Source of the DNA: Amycolatopsis pithecellobii
GTDB lineage: Bacteria > Actinomycetota > Actinomycetes > Mycobacteriales > Pseudonocardiaceae
DNA length: 64,000 nt
NCBI RefSeq assembly: GCF_009707865.1
Contig: NZ_WMBA01000029.1
Location: 1 to 64,000, forward strand
Direction: 5' to 3'
In this document: positions 17,364 to 25,134 of the stretch, piece after piece
Layout of the letters: each line of letters begins with the position of its first letter
How positions within the stretch are numbered: position 1 is the first letter of the stretch
The notes under the pieces: generated by a model
The model's database searches: none
What the model saw: only the letters and a program-made list of their open reading frames with translations
Told to the model about the DNA's origin: nothing
Translations under genes and position numbers: made by a program

Positions 17364-18464
17364 TCAGACGGCGAAGGCCTGCAGGTCGGCGTCCTTGAGC
17401 GCGAAACCGTGCCCGGCGGCGGACGGATCCGGCCGCACCTGGCCGCCGGTCGGATCGAGGGCGCCGTCGAGAAATTTCGTCGCGATCCGGTCGTGATCGG
17501 CGAACCACTCCAGGTGCCGGACGTTCGGGGTCGCCGCGGCCACATGCGCCGCGAGGTGAGGCGCGCAATGGGCGGAGACCTCGAGGTTCGCGGCGGCGGC
17601 GAGCGCCGCGATCCGGCGCCATTCGGTGTAACCGCCGCAGCGGGTGACGTCGATCTGGAGGCAGTCCACGGCACCGGCGTCGATCATCCGCGCGAAGTAG
17701 GTCAGGTCGTAACCGTATTCGCCCGCCGCGATATCCGCCGCCGTCGCCGTGCGCAGGGCGGCGAGGCCGGCAAGATCGTCGCTGGAGACCGGTTCCTCGA
17801 ACCAGGACACACCCAGCTGGTCCAGCATCGGGCCGAGGCGGCGGGCCTGCCCACAGTGGTAGCCGCCGTTGGCGTCGACGAACAGTTCCACGCTGTCGCC
17901 GATGACATCGCGAGCCGTCCGCATCCGGGTGAGGTCCCGGTCGATGCGGTGACCGCGGTCCTCACCGATCTTGATCTTCACGGCGGGCAGGTGCTGCTCC
18001 TGGACCCAGATGTCGAGTTGATCGTGCAGTTCGTGGGTCGACTGGTTGGTGAACCCCCCGCTGCCGTAGACGGCGACCTCGTCGTGCACCCGGCCCAGCA
18101 GCTGTGATACTGGGATGTCGAGGACACGGGCGGCGGCGTCCCACAGTGCAATGTCCACAGCGGACAGTGCACAAGAGACCAGGCCTGGCCGCCCGAGGTT
18201 GCGCACCGCCCGCTGCATCGCCGACCACTGGGCCGGCACGTCCAGCACAGGTTGGTTTTCGACCAGGGGCGCCAGAAACCCGGTGATCAGCGGGACGCAT
18301 GCCTCGTGGGCGTAGGTCCAGCCGAGCCCGGTGACGTCCCCGGCCCTGATGTGCACGGCCACAAGGGTCGTGCCGGTCCAGCGCAGGGTGGCATCGGCCT
18401 CGGGGCCCGGCGTCGGGATGCGATACGCCGCCGCACGGACCTCGTTCACCACGGGATCGCTCAT
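17364..18464 (-). CDS. Mandelate racemase/muconate lactonizing enzyme family protein
   Basis: A 366-residue enolase-superfamily enzyme that abstracts a proton alpha to a carboxylate. The second lysine of the KxK motif is in AVKIKIGED; metal ligands are the Asp in FVDANGGY, the Glu in WFEEPVSSDD and the Glu in IAAGEYGYD; the His base is in VSAHCAPH. This set fits an acid-sugar dehydratase. The ATG overlaps the stop of the FAD/FeS dehydrogenase by four bases, which ties sugar-acid dehydration to 2-hydroxyacid oxidation. The exact substrate is unknown. Confidence 0.85.
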   Translation of the reverse strand: MSDPVVNEVRAAAYRIPTPGPEADATLRWTGTTLVAVHIRAGDVTGLGWTYAHEACVPLITGFLAPLVENQPVLDVPAQWSAMQRAVRNLGRPGLVSCALSAVDIALWDAAARVLDIPVSQLLGRVHDEVAVYGSGGFTNQSTHELHDQLDIWVQEQHLPAVKIKIGEDRGHRIDRDLTRMRTARDVIGDSVELFVDANGGYHCGQARRLGPMLDQLGVSWFEEPVSSDDLAGLAALRTATAADIAAGEYGYDLTYFARMIDAGAVDCLQIDVTRCGGYTEWRRIAALAAAANLEVSAHCAPHLAAHVAAATPNVRHLEWFADHDRIATKFLDGALDPTGGQVRPDPSAAGHGFALKDADLQAFAV

Positions 18465-21406
18465 GAGGATGCTCCTCCGGCGAGTAGTTCGGCCAGGTGC
18501 ACGGCGCGCCGCCCGTCGAACTCCTCGATCTGGGTGCGGCAGCTGAACCCGTCGGCCAGCACAGCCGTGTCCGATGTGGACTCTTGCAACCGGGGCAGCA
18601 GCACACGTTCGGCAGCGGCCCGGCTCACGTCGAGGTGACCGCGTTCGAAGCCGAAATTACCTGCCAGGCCACAACATCCCGAGTCCAGCCGTTCGACTTC
18701 GGTCCCGGCGGCCTCCAGTAACCGGCGGTCGGCGTCCCAGCCCAGCACGGCGTGCTGGTGACAATGCACCTGCGCCACCGCGCGTCCACCGCGGGCAGGC
18801 GGGCGGTATCCGGGGGAATGCTCGGTGAGCAGTTCGGCGAGCGTGACGGTCTGCCGGCGCAGGCGCCGCACGTCGTGATCTTCGGGGAACAACTCGGCGG
18901 CATCGGACCGGAACACCGCCGTACAGCTGGGTTCCAGACCGAGCACGAGCCCACCACGCCGGACATGGGGCGCGAGCGCCTGCACCGTGCGGGTCAGCAC
19001 GCGCTTGGCGACTCCGAGCTGACCCGTGGAGATCCACGTCAGCCCGCAGCACAGCGGTTGCGCCGGCATCACCACGCGCCAGCCCGCGTCTTCGAGCAAG
19101 CGCACCGCGGCTTGCCCGATCTGCGGGTGGAAGTGGTTGGTGAAAGTGTCCGGCCACAGCAGCACTTCGCCGCGAGCGCCGGCACCCTGCTGACCGCGTC
19201 CCGCGAACCAGCGTTGCAGCGTCTGCTTGGCAAACGCGGGGATCTCGCGGTTTTCGATGCCCGCCGCCGCCGTCGCCAGCCTTGCGAGGCTGCGGGTGTG
19301 CGTGGCGGCGTTGATCAGCCGGGCACTCCGTGTGCTCGCGACAGCCTGCGCCGCGACCGGCAGCCAGCCCAGCGCGTAGTGGGCACGCGGTCGTCGCCAC
19401 GGGCGGTGCCGGTAGTGCTGGGCGAGGAACTCGGCCTTGTAGGTTGCCATGTCCACATTGGCCGGACAGTCCGTCTTGCATCCCTTGCACGCCAAGCACA
19501 AGTCCAGCGCGTCAGCCACGGCTTCCGAGCGCCAGCCGTCGGTGATCGGGCCGTCGCCGTGCCCGTTGAGCATCTCGAACAGCAGCCTCGCCCGGCCGCG
19601 GGTGGAATGCTCTTCCTCGCCGGTGACCTGATAGGACGGACACATCACCTCCCCGCCTTCGGTGACGTGCTGGCGGCAGCGACCCACGCCGACACAACGG
19701 TTCGCGGCCTGTGCGAACGAACCGCCGTCGTGCGGGAACCGGAAATACAGGCTCTGCGTGGTGGCCGGCGACCAGTCGCCGCCGAGGCGAAGATGCGTGT
19801 CCAGCGGATAGGGGGCGATCACCTTGCCCGGGTTCATCCGGTCGTCCGGATCGAAGATCGCCTTGAGCCGGCCGAACGCGCGAGTGACTTCGGGGCCGAA
19901 CATCGTGGGCAGGAGCTCGCCGCGGGTCTGCCCGTCGCCGTGCTCACCCGACAACGAGCCGCCGAATTCGGTGACCAGCTGGGCCGCACGCTCCAGGAAC
20001 CGGCGGTAGGTAGCGACCCCGTCGGCGGTGTACAAGTCGAACGGGATGCGGGTGTGCACGCAGCCGTGTCCAAAGTGGCCATACAGCGCGGGCCCGGTTT
20101 CGCCCTCGTAACCGAATTCCGTGTACAGCGCGCGCAATCGGTGCAGGTATTCGGCCAGCCGGCCGGGCGGGACCGCCGAGTCCTCCCAGCCTTCGAAGGT
20201 GTCCGGCTCACCGGGAATATGCGCGGTGGCACCAAGTCCAGCCTCCCGCACCTGCCACAACTCGGCCTCGTGTTCGGGATCGTCGAGAAGGCGGTGCGGC
20301 GTCTCGGGTAGTACGTCGATCAGCCGATTCGCACGCGTGGTGGCCTCGTCAAGGGTTTCGCCCCCGAACTGCACCATCAGGAATGCGCGGCCGTTCGGAA
20401 GCTGGTGTCGCGCCTCGGACTTGAGGCGCTTGATCTCTTCGTCGCGCAACAGCTTGGCGTCCAGGCCTTCGAGCGCGATGGGTTCGTGCGGCAAGACGTC
20501 CGTGACCGCGCCGGCCGCCTCCTCCACGTTGCGGTAGCCCAGCACGACCAGGGTTCGCTTGCGCACCACGGGAACCAGCTTGAGCTTGGCCCGCAGCACG
20601 GTGACCAACGTCGATTCGCTGCCGACCAGCAGACCGGCGACGTCGAAACCGTGTTCGGGCAGCAACGAATCGAGGTTGTAGCCGGAGACCCGACGCGGAA
20701 TGTCGGGGTAGCGCGCCCGGATTTCGTCGGCATACTCGTCACGTAGCTGCCGCAGCTGCCGGTAGATGGTCGCCCGGCTGTTGCCGTGCCGCTCGATCTC
20801 GGCGTACTCCTCGTCACTGGTCGGCCCGCACCAGAAGCGAGTGCCGTCGTAGCACAGCACTTCCAGCGCCGCGATGTTGTCGACGACCTTGCCGGTGCGC
20901 TGCGCGGTGGCACCGCACGAGTTGTTGCCGATCATGCCACCCAGCGTGCAGTTGCGGTGGGTGGCCGGCTCCGGCCCGAACCGCAACCCGTCGGAGGCGA
21001 GCTGCTGGTTCAGATCGTCGAGCACGATACCGGGTTGCACCACGCAGGTTCGCTCGCCGGCGTCCACGCTTTCCAGGCGATGGCAGTACTTCGACCAATC
21101 CAGCACGACGGCGGTGTTGGTGCCCTGCCCGGCCAGGCTGGTCCCGCCGCCGCGCGAAAGTACTGGCGCGCCGAACTCGCGGGCCACCGCCACCGCCTCC
21201 ACGGCGGCCTCGATGGTGCGCGGCAGCACAACCCCGAGCGGGACCTGCCGGAAGTTCGAGCCATCGGTCGAATACGCGGCGCGGCTGCCGGCGTCAAACC
21301 GCACCTCTCCGTCCACACGTGACCGTAACGCGTCGGCAAGGCCAGCATTGTCCACTGTGGATTGTGGGGGCCGGAGCACCGGGTCCGGCAGCTGGGACGT
21401 GGTCAC
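18461..21406 (-). CDS. FAD-linked oxidase / iron-sulfur 2-hydroxyacid dehydrogenase (YdiJ/Dld-II type)
   Basis: A 981-residue fusion of a GlcD-like FAD-binding oxidase (residues 40-480, with RGGGTSLAGQGTN), a ferredoxin-like segment (CVGVGRC around residue 580 and CLACKGCKTDC around 650) and a C-terminal CCG-domain region (LCCGLTW and SGCCGLAGNFG). Such enzymes oxidise D-2-hydroxyacids such as D-lactate or D-2-hydroxyglutarate and pass electrons to quinone or another carrier. The GTG start follows AAAGGAG. It lies 18 bases after the SDR gene and overlaps the enolase-superfamily gene. Confidence 0.88.
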   Translation of the reverse strand: MTTSQLPDPVLRPPQSTVDNAGLADALRSRVDGEVRFDAGSRAAYSTDGSNFRQVPLGVVLPRTIEAAVEAVAVAREFGAPVLSRGGGTSLAGQGTNTAVVLDWSKYCHRLESVDAGERTCVVQPGIVLDDLNQQLASDGLRFGPEPATHRNCTLGGMIGNNSCGATAQRTGKVVDNIAALEVLCYDGTRFWCGPTSDEEYAEIERHGNSRATIYRQLRQLRDEYADEIRARYPDIPRRVSGYNLDSLLPEHGFDVAGLLVGSESTLVTVLRAKLKLVPVVRKRTLVVLGYRNVEEAAGAVTDVLPHEPIALEGLDAKLLRDEEIKRLKSEARHQLPNGRAFLMVQFGGETLDEATTRANRLIDVLPETPHRLLDDPEHEAELWQVREAGLGATAHIPGEPDTFEGWEDSAVPPGRLAEYLHRLRALYTEFGYEGETGPALYGHFGHGCVHTRIPFDLYTADGVATYRRFLERAAQLVTEFGGSLSGEHGDGQTRGELLPTMFGPEVTRAFGRLKAIFDPDDRMNPGKVIAPYPLDTHLRLGGDWSPATTQSLYFRFPHDGGSFAQAANRCVGVGRCRQHVTEGGEVMCPSYQVTGEEEHSTRGRARLLFEMLNGHGDGPITDGWRSEAVADALDLCLACKGCKTDCPANVDMATYKAEFLAQHYRHRPWRRPRAHYALGWLPVAAQAVASTRSARLINAATHTRSLARLATAAAGIENREIPAFAKQTLQRWFAGRGQQGAGARGEVLLWPDTFTNHFHPQIGQAAVRLLEDAGWRVVMPAQPLCCGLTWISTGQLGVAKRVLTRTVQALAPHVRRGGLVLGLEPSCTAVFRSDAAELFPEDHDVRRLRRQTVTLAELLTEHSPGYRPPARGGRAVAQVHCHQHAVLGWDADRRLLEAAGTEVERLDSGCCGLAGNFGFERGHLDVSRAAAERVLLPRLQESTSDTAVLADGFSCRTQIEEFDGRRAVHLAELLAGGASS

Positions 21407-21424
21407 ATCCGCTCCTTTCGGGGG

Positions 21425-22441
21425 TCAGCGTCGCAGGATCCCGGCGAGCGCCGCGAGTGCCGCCCCGCCCGCTGCCGCGGCGACGGTCCCGTGATGCTGC
21501 GAGGCCCACAGCTGGGGGCTGCGGCGGTGTGAGCTCTGGTCGAAATCTCCGTGCGCTCCGGCGTCGGTGCCGGGCGCCGCGTCGACCGGTGCCCACAGGT
21601 TCACCGGCTGGTCCGGGTCATGCGGTTGATCGGTCTGCTGGGAGGAGAACCCGGTGCGCCCCAGGTAGCGATCCAGCACGCCGGGGGCGACGGCGTTGGC
21701 GATCAGGGTGGCCACCGTGTTGCCGCCGACCCAGTACTCCCGCCGGCGCGGGTGCTCGGCCGCGTAGACGATGGCCCGCGCGGCGACCTCCGGCTGGTAG
21801 ATCGGTGGTACCGGCTGGGCCTGGCGCCGCAGCCGCGACAGCACCCAGGTGAACTGGGGCGTGTTCACCGCGGGCAGCTGCACCATCGTCACCCGCACTT
21901 CGCTGCCCTCGTGCAGCAGCTCGCAGCGCAGCGACTCGGTGAATCCCTGGATCGCGTGCTTGGCTCCGCAATACGCCGACTGCAGCGGGATGCCGCGATA
22001 GGCGAGCGCGGAACCGACCTGCACGATCACCCCGCGGTCCCGGTGCCGCATCCGCTTCAGCGCCGCGCGGGTGCCGTGCACATAGCCGAGGTAGGTCACC
22101 TCCGTCACCCGCCGGTATTCATCCGGCCCGATGTCGATGAACGGGGCGAACACCGAGGTGAACGCGTCGTTGACCCAGACCGAGATCGGGCCGAGGGTCT
22201 CCTCCACCTTGCCGGCCGCCTGGTCGACGGCTTCGTAATCGGCGACGTCCACCGTGAGGGGCAGTGCGGTCGCGCCGGCACGTTCGACCTCCTCGGCCGC
22301 CGCGTCCAGCCCCCCGCCGCCGCGGGCCAGCAACGCCACGGCGTAACCACGCCGGGCGAAAGCGCGGACGGTGGCCCGGCCGACCCCGCCACTGGCGCCG
22401 GTCACCACCACCACCGGTGCATCGGTGCGTGAATGCATCAT
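21425..22441 (-). CDS. SDR-family oxidoreductase with C-terminal membrane anchor
   Basis: A 338-residue short-chain dehydrogenase with the NAD(P) motif TGASGGVG at the N-terminus and catalytic Ser and YCGAK. The usual NNAG is VNDA here, a variant common in this subfamily. After residue 250 there is a polar linker rich in Asp/Gln and a final hydrophobic segment ([16 protein letters not shown]) that could anchor it to the membrane. It is the first gene of the operon running to 15562; the palindrome at 22474-22486 lies just upstream. Confidence 0.85.
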   Translation of the reverse strand: MMHSRTDAPVVVVTGASGGVGRATVRAFARRGYAVALLARGGGGLDAAAEEVERAGATALPLTVDVADYEAVDQAAGKVEETLGPISVWVNDAFTSVFAPFIDIGPDEYRRVTEVTYLGYVHGTRAALKRMRHRDRGVIVQVGSALAYRGIPLQSAYCGAKHAIQGFTESLRCELLHEGSEVRVTMVQLPAVNTPQFTWVLSRLRRQAQPVPPIYQPEVAARAIVYAAEHPRRREYWVGGNTVATLIANAVAPGVLDRYLGRTGFSSQQTDQPHDPDQPVNLWAPVDAAPGTDAGAHGDFDQSSHRRSPQLWASQHHGTVAAAAGGAALAALAGILRR

Positions 22442-22473
22442 TCAGCTCCCTTCGTTCCGGGGGTTTACCATCA

Positions 22474-22486
22474 TTGCGTGACGCAA
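22474..22486. promoter_or_regulatory. Probable MarR operator, copy 1
   Basis: TTGCGT-G-ACGCAA is a perfect 13-bp palindrome spanning the GTG start of the MarR gene and lying 33 bases upstream of the divergent SDR gene. It matches the palindrome at 22937-22949 at 11 of 13 positions, and both are preceded by an A. Binding here would block both promoters. Confidence 0.7.
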
Positions 22487-22936
22487 ACGTCGAAGTCGGA
22501 AACCGACGCGGCACTGGCCACATTGCGCGCGATGGTGGCGATTGCCGACGCCACCGTCGAGCACAGCAGCGGCCGGCTCACCCTCACCCAGTTCCGCACC
22601 CTGCGCGCGATCGCCGAGCGAACCCCGGTGACGATGAGCCAGGTCGCCGCCGAACTGGACATCAACCCCTCATCGGTCACCAGGGCATGCGAGAAGCTGG
22701 TGGCCGAGAAGTTGATACACAGAGCGCAAAATCCGCTGAACAAGCGGGAGACGCTGCTCGCACCGACCGCTGCGGGCCACTCGCTGGTCAACCGCGTCGA
22801 TCACGACCGGCGGCAGGCGCTCGGCGCCGTCCTCGAGCGGCTCGACCCGAGCGTGCAGGACGCGGTCATCCCGGTATTCGAGGCCTTCGCCGAAGCGGCC
22901 TTGCACATTCACCCGGACGGTACCGGCGGGCAATAA
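22478..22936 (+). CDS. MarR-family transcriptional regulator
   Basis: A 152-residue winged-helix regulator. The recognition helix lies around TMSQVAAELDINPSSVTRACEKL and the wing at NPLNKRETLLAPT. The GTG at 22478 is chosen because the protein then begins VTQTSKSETD and the upstream residues (with HH and PGV) are not family-like; no strong Shine-Dalgarno is visible. Members usually repress divergent genes and release on binding a small phenolic or acidic ligand. Palindromes at both ends of the gene suggest it controls itself, the SDR operon and the downstream efflux pump. Confidence 0.88.
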   Translation: MTQTSKSETDAALATLRAMVAIADATVEHSSGRLTLTQFRTLRAIAERTPVTMSQVAAELDINPSSVTRACEKLVAEKLIHRAQNPLNKRETLLAPTAAGHSLVNRVDHDRRQALGAVLERLDPSVQDAVIPVFEAFAEAALHIHPDGTGGQ

Positions 22937-22949
22937 TTGCTTTACGCAA
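22937..22949. promoter_or_regulatory. Probable MarR operator, copy 2
   Basis: TTGCTTTACGCAA starts immediately after the MarR stop codon and 86 bases upstream of the MFS efflux gene. It differs from the palindrome at 22474-22486 at only two positions, so the same protein probably binds both. Confidence 0.65.
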
Positions 22950-23034
22950 GTGTTGCTGGACGATGTGCTGCGACATTGGAGTGATCTGAAAGCCGCCGCC
23001 TGCCGCGCGCGGCCGTGACAAGAACAATCACAGC

Positions 23035-24219
23035 ATGGTCAACCCACGGGTGCATATCCTCGCGTTCGGCACCTTCACGGTCGGCACCGAGGGGTACGTG
23101 ATCGCGGGCCTGCTGCCGGAGGTGGCGCGCGATCTGCACACCACGGTGGCCGTCGGCGGTCAGCTGGTCACGGTGTTCGCGCTGGCCTACGCCCTCGGCG
23201 GCCCACCGCTCATCGCGCGGTTCCGCCGGGTCCGCCCCCGGCGGTTGCTCGTCGGCGCAGCGCTCGGTTTCGCGGTGGCCAACGTGCTGGCGGCGTGCGC
23301 TCCGGACCTCGGCACGCTCATCGCCGCCCGTGTCGTGGCGGCCGCCGGCGCGGCGTTGTTCATGGCGCCCGCGGCGGCTTTTTCCGCCGCGCTGAGCAAA
23401 CCGGAGGACCTGCCACGGGCCATTGCGCTCACCGCCACCGGCAACGCCCTCGCGCTCACCGCGGGTGCGCCGATCGGCACCGTGATCGGCTCGGCTTTCG
23501 GCTGGCGGGCGGCGTTCGTGTTCGTCGCGGTGCTCGCCGTCGCGGCCGCCGTACTGGTCAGGCTCCTGTTGCCGGACGTGCCACCGGCCGCGGGCGGCGC
23601 CGGTGACCGGGCGGAACTGCTCAGATCGCCGGCGGTGCGGTGGGGTTTCATCACGACGTTCGGCCTGCTGCTGGCGACGTACACCCTGTACACGTACCTG
23701 GCGCCGGTGACGGCGGCGGCCACCGGCCGCGGCAGCGACACGGTCGCGTCGCTGATGGCCGTTTTCGGGATCGGCGGGCTGGCCGGGGGCCGGCTGGTCG
23801 GGCGCCTCCTCGCCCGCCACGACCTCGGCCGGGTGCTGCGGATCGGGCTGCTGTCGGTCGCCGCGATGATGATCGTCATCGCGGTACTGACGGCGACCGG
23901 CCCCGGCGAGACTGTGCACCTGGTGGTGCTGTTCCCGGCGGTGTTGTTGCTGGGCACGGCGTTCTGGTGCGCGGGGATCAGTCAGCAGACACGGTTCGCC
24001 CTGCTCGCGCCCACACAGCGATCGGCGGCGCTGAGCCTGCACTTCTCCGCGCAGTTCCTCGGGGTAGCCGCGGCCGGAGCGCTCGGCGGGCTCACGCTGG
24101 CGGCGACGTCGGCGACCGGGACGGTGGTGACCGCGGCCGTGATCGCCCTGCTGGCGCAGGTGGGAGTCCGCAGGCTGCCGTCGCGAGCCGCGGAGGAACC
24201 ACAGGACGAACGATCATAA
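23035..24219 (+). CDS. MFS efflux transporter (DHA1 / AraJ type)
   Basis: A 394-residue, 12-helix drug:proton antiporter-1 family protein. The N-terminus FGTFTVGTEGYVIAGLLPEVA is the family's helix 1 signature; the loop motif and the glycine-rich helix 5 antiporter motif (ALTAGAPIGTVIGSAFGWR) follow. It lies 98 bases downstream of the MarR gene with a probable operator between, so it is likely induced by the toxic ligand that MarR senses. Confidence 0.87.
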   Translation: MVNPRVHILAFGTFTVGTEGYVIAGLLPEVARDLHTTVAVGGQLVTVFALAYALGGPPLIARFRRVRPRRLLVGAALGFAVANVLAACAPDLGTLIAARVVAAAGAALFMAPAAAFSAALSKPEDLPRAIALTATGNALALTAGAPIGTVIGSAFGWRAAFVFVAVLAVAAAVLVRLLLPDVPPAAGGAGDRAELLRSPAVRWGFITTFGLLLATYTLYTYLAPVTAAATGRGSDTVASLMAVFGIGGLAGGRLVGRLLARHDLGRVLRIGLLSVAAMMIVIAVLTATGPGETVHLVVLFPAVLLLGTAFWCAGISQQTRFALLAPTQRSAALSLHFSAQFLGVAAAGALGGLTLAATSATGTVVTAAVIALLAQVGVRRLPSRAAEEPQDERS

Positions 24220-24248
24220 TTCTTGCCTCCAACCGAGAATTTGTCTTA

Positions 24249-24261
24249 ACATCGGATGTTG
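24249..24261. promoter_or_regulatory. Palindrome upstream of the anthraniloyl-CoA monooxygenase operon
   Basis: AACATC-G-GATGTT is a perfect 13-bp palindrome 33 bases before the LLM gene start, in a short A/T-rich promoter region. It is a candidate operator for one of the cluster's regulators; which one cannot be told. Confidence 0.5.
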
Positions 24262-24294
24262 CACTGACCGTTTGACAAGTCTCACGGGGGCGTG

Positions 24295-25134
24295 ATGCAG
24301 GTCGGAATCGGACTTCCCAGCACCGTCCCCGGTACCACGGGGGCCACCCTGTGCGAGTGGGCGCGGCGCGCCGACGCCGGGCCGTTCAGCACGCTCGGCG
24401 TGCTGGACAGGCTGCGCTACGACAGCGTCGATCCGTTCGTGGCGCTGGCCGCCGCCGCGGCGGTGACCGAACGGATCGGCCTGGCCACGACGATCGCGAT
24501 CGGCCCGCTGCGCCGCGCCGCGATGCTGGCCAAGGAAGCGGCCTCCGTGCACGCGTTGGCCCCGGGCCGGATGACGCTCGGGCTCGCGGTCGGCGCCCGG
24601 CCGGATGACTACGAGGTGGCCGAGGCCGCCTACGAAAACCGGGGCACGGCCTTGTCGCGAGAACTGGCCTACCTGCGTGGTCCCTTCGACTCGGCGGGCA
24701 TCGGACCCGCCACAAAGTTCGGCGCCGGTGGCATCCCGGTGCTGATCGGTGGCGCCGGCGGGGCCGCGCTGACCAGGATGGCCCGGTACGCCGACGGTTA
24801 CGTGCACGGCGGCGGCCCGCCACGGGCCTTCGCCTCGGCGGCCACGAAGGCGCGTGCGGCGTGGCGCGATCTCGACCGCCCTGGCGAACCCGTGTTGTGG
24901 GGCCAGGGGTACGTGGCGCTGGGCGACGCCGACCGCGGCCGCGACTACCTGCTCGACTACTACGCGTTCACCGGACCGTTCGCCGCCCGCATCGCGGCCG
25001 GTGTGCTCACCGACGCGGATTCGGTACGCGACTTCGTACGCGGCTACGCCGGAGAGGGCTGCGACGAGTTGCTTTTGTTCCCCACCACCGGCGATCCCGA
25101 CGAAGTGGATCGGCTCGCGGAGATCCTGTCGTGA
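24295..25134 (+). CDS. LLM-class flavin-dependent oxidoreductase
   Basis: A 279-residue luciferase-like TIM-barrel flavoprotein (F420 or FMN dependent). It starts MQVGIGLPSTVPG, typical of the family, and ends with the GCDELLLFPTTGDP segment. Shorter than many members because the insertion region is reduced. The ATG at 24295 is preferred to the adjacent GTG at 24292 for spacing to the GGGGG. The GTG of the next gene overlaps its stop, so it is coupled to the monooxygenase/reductase and may supply a reduction step on the same CoA-bound ring. Confidence 0.8.
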   Translation: MQVGIGLPSTVPGTTGATLCEWARRADAGPFSTLGVLDRLRYDSVDPFVALAAAAAVTERIGLATTIAIGPLRRAAMLAKEAASVHALAPGRMTLGLAVGARPDDYEVAEAAYENRGTALSRELAYLRGPFDSAGIGPATKFGAGGIPVLIGGAGGAALTRMARYADGYVHGGGPPRAFASAATKARAAWRDLDRPGEPVLWGQGYVALGDADRGRDYLLDYYAFTGPFAARIAAGVLTDADSVRDFVRGYAGEGCDELLLFPTTGDPDEVDRLAEILS

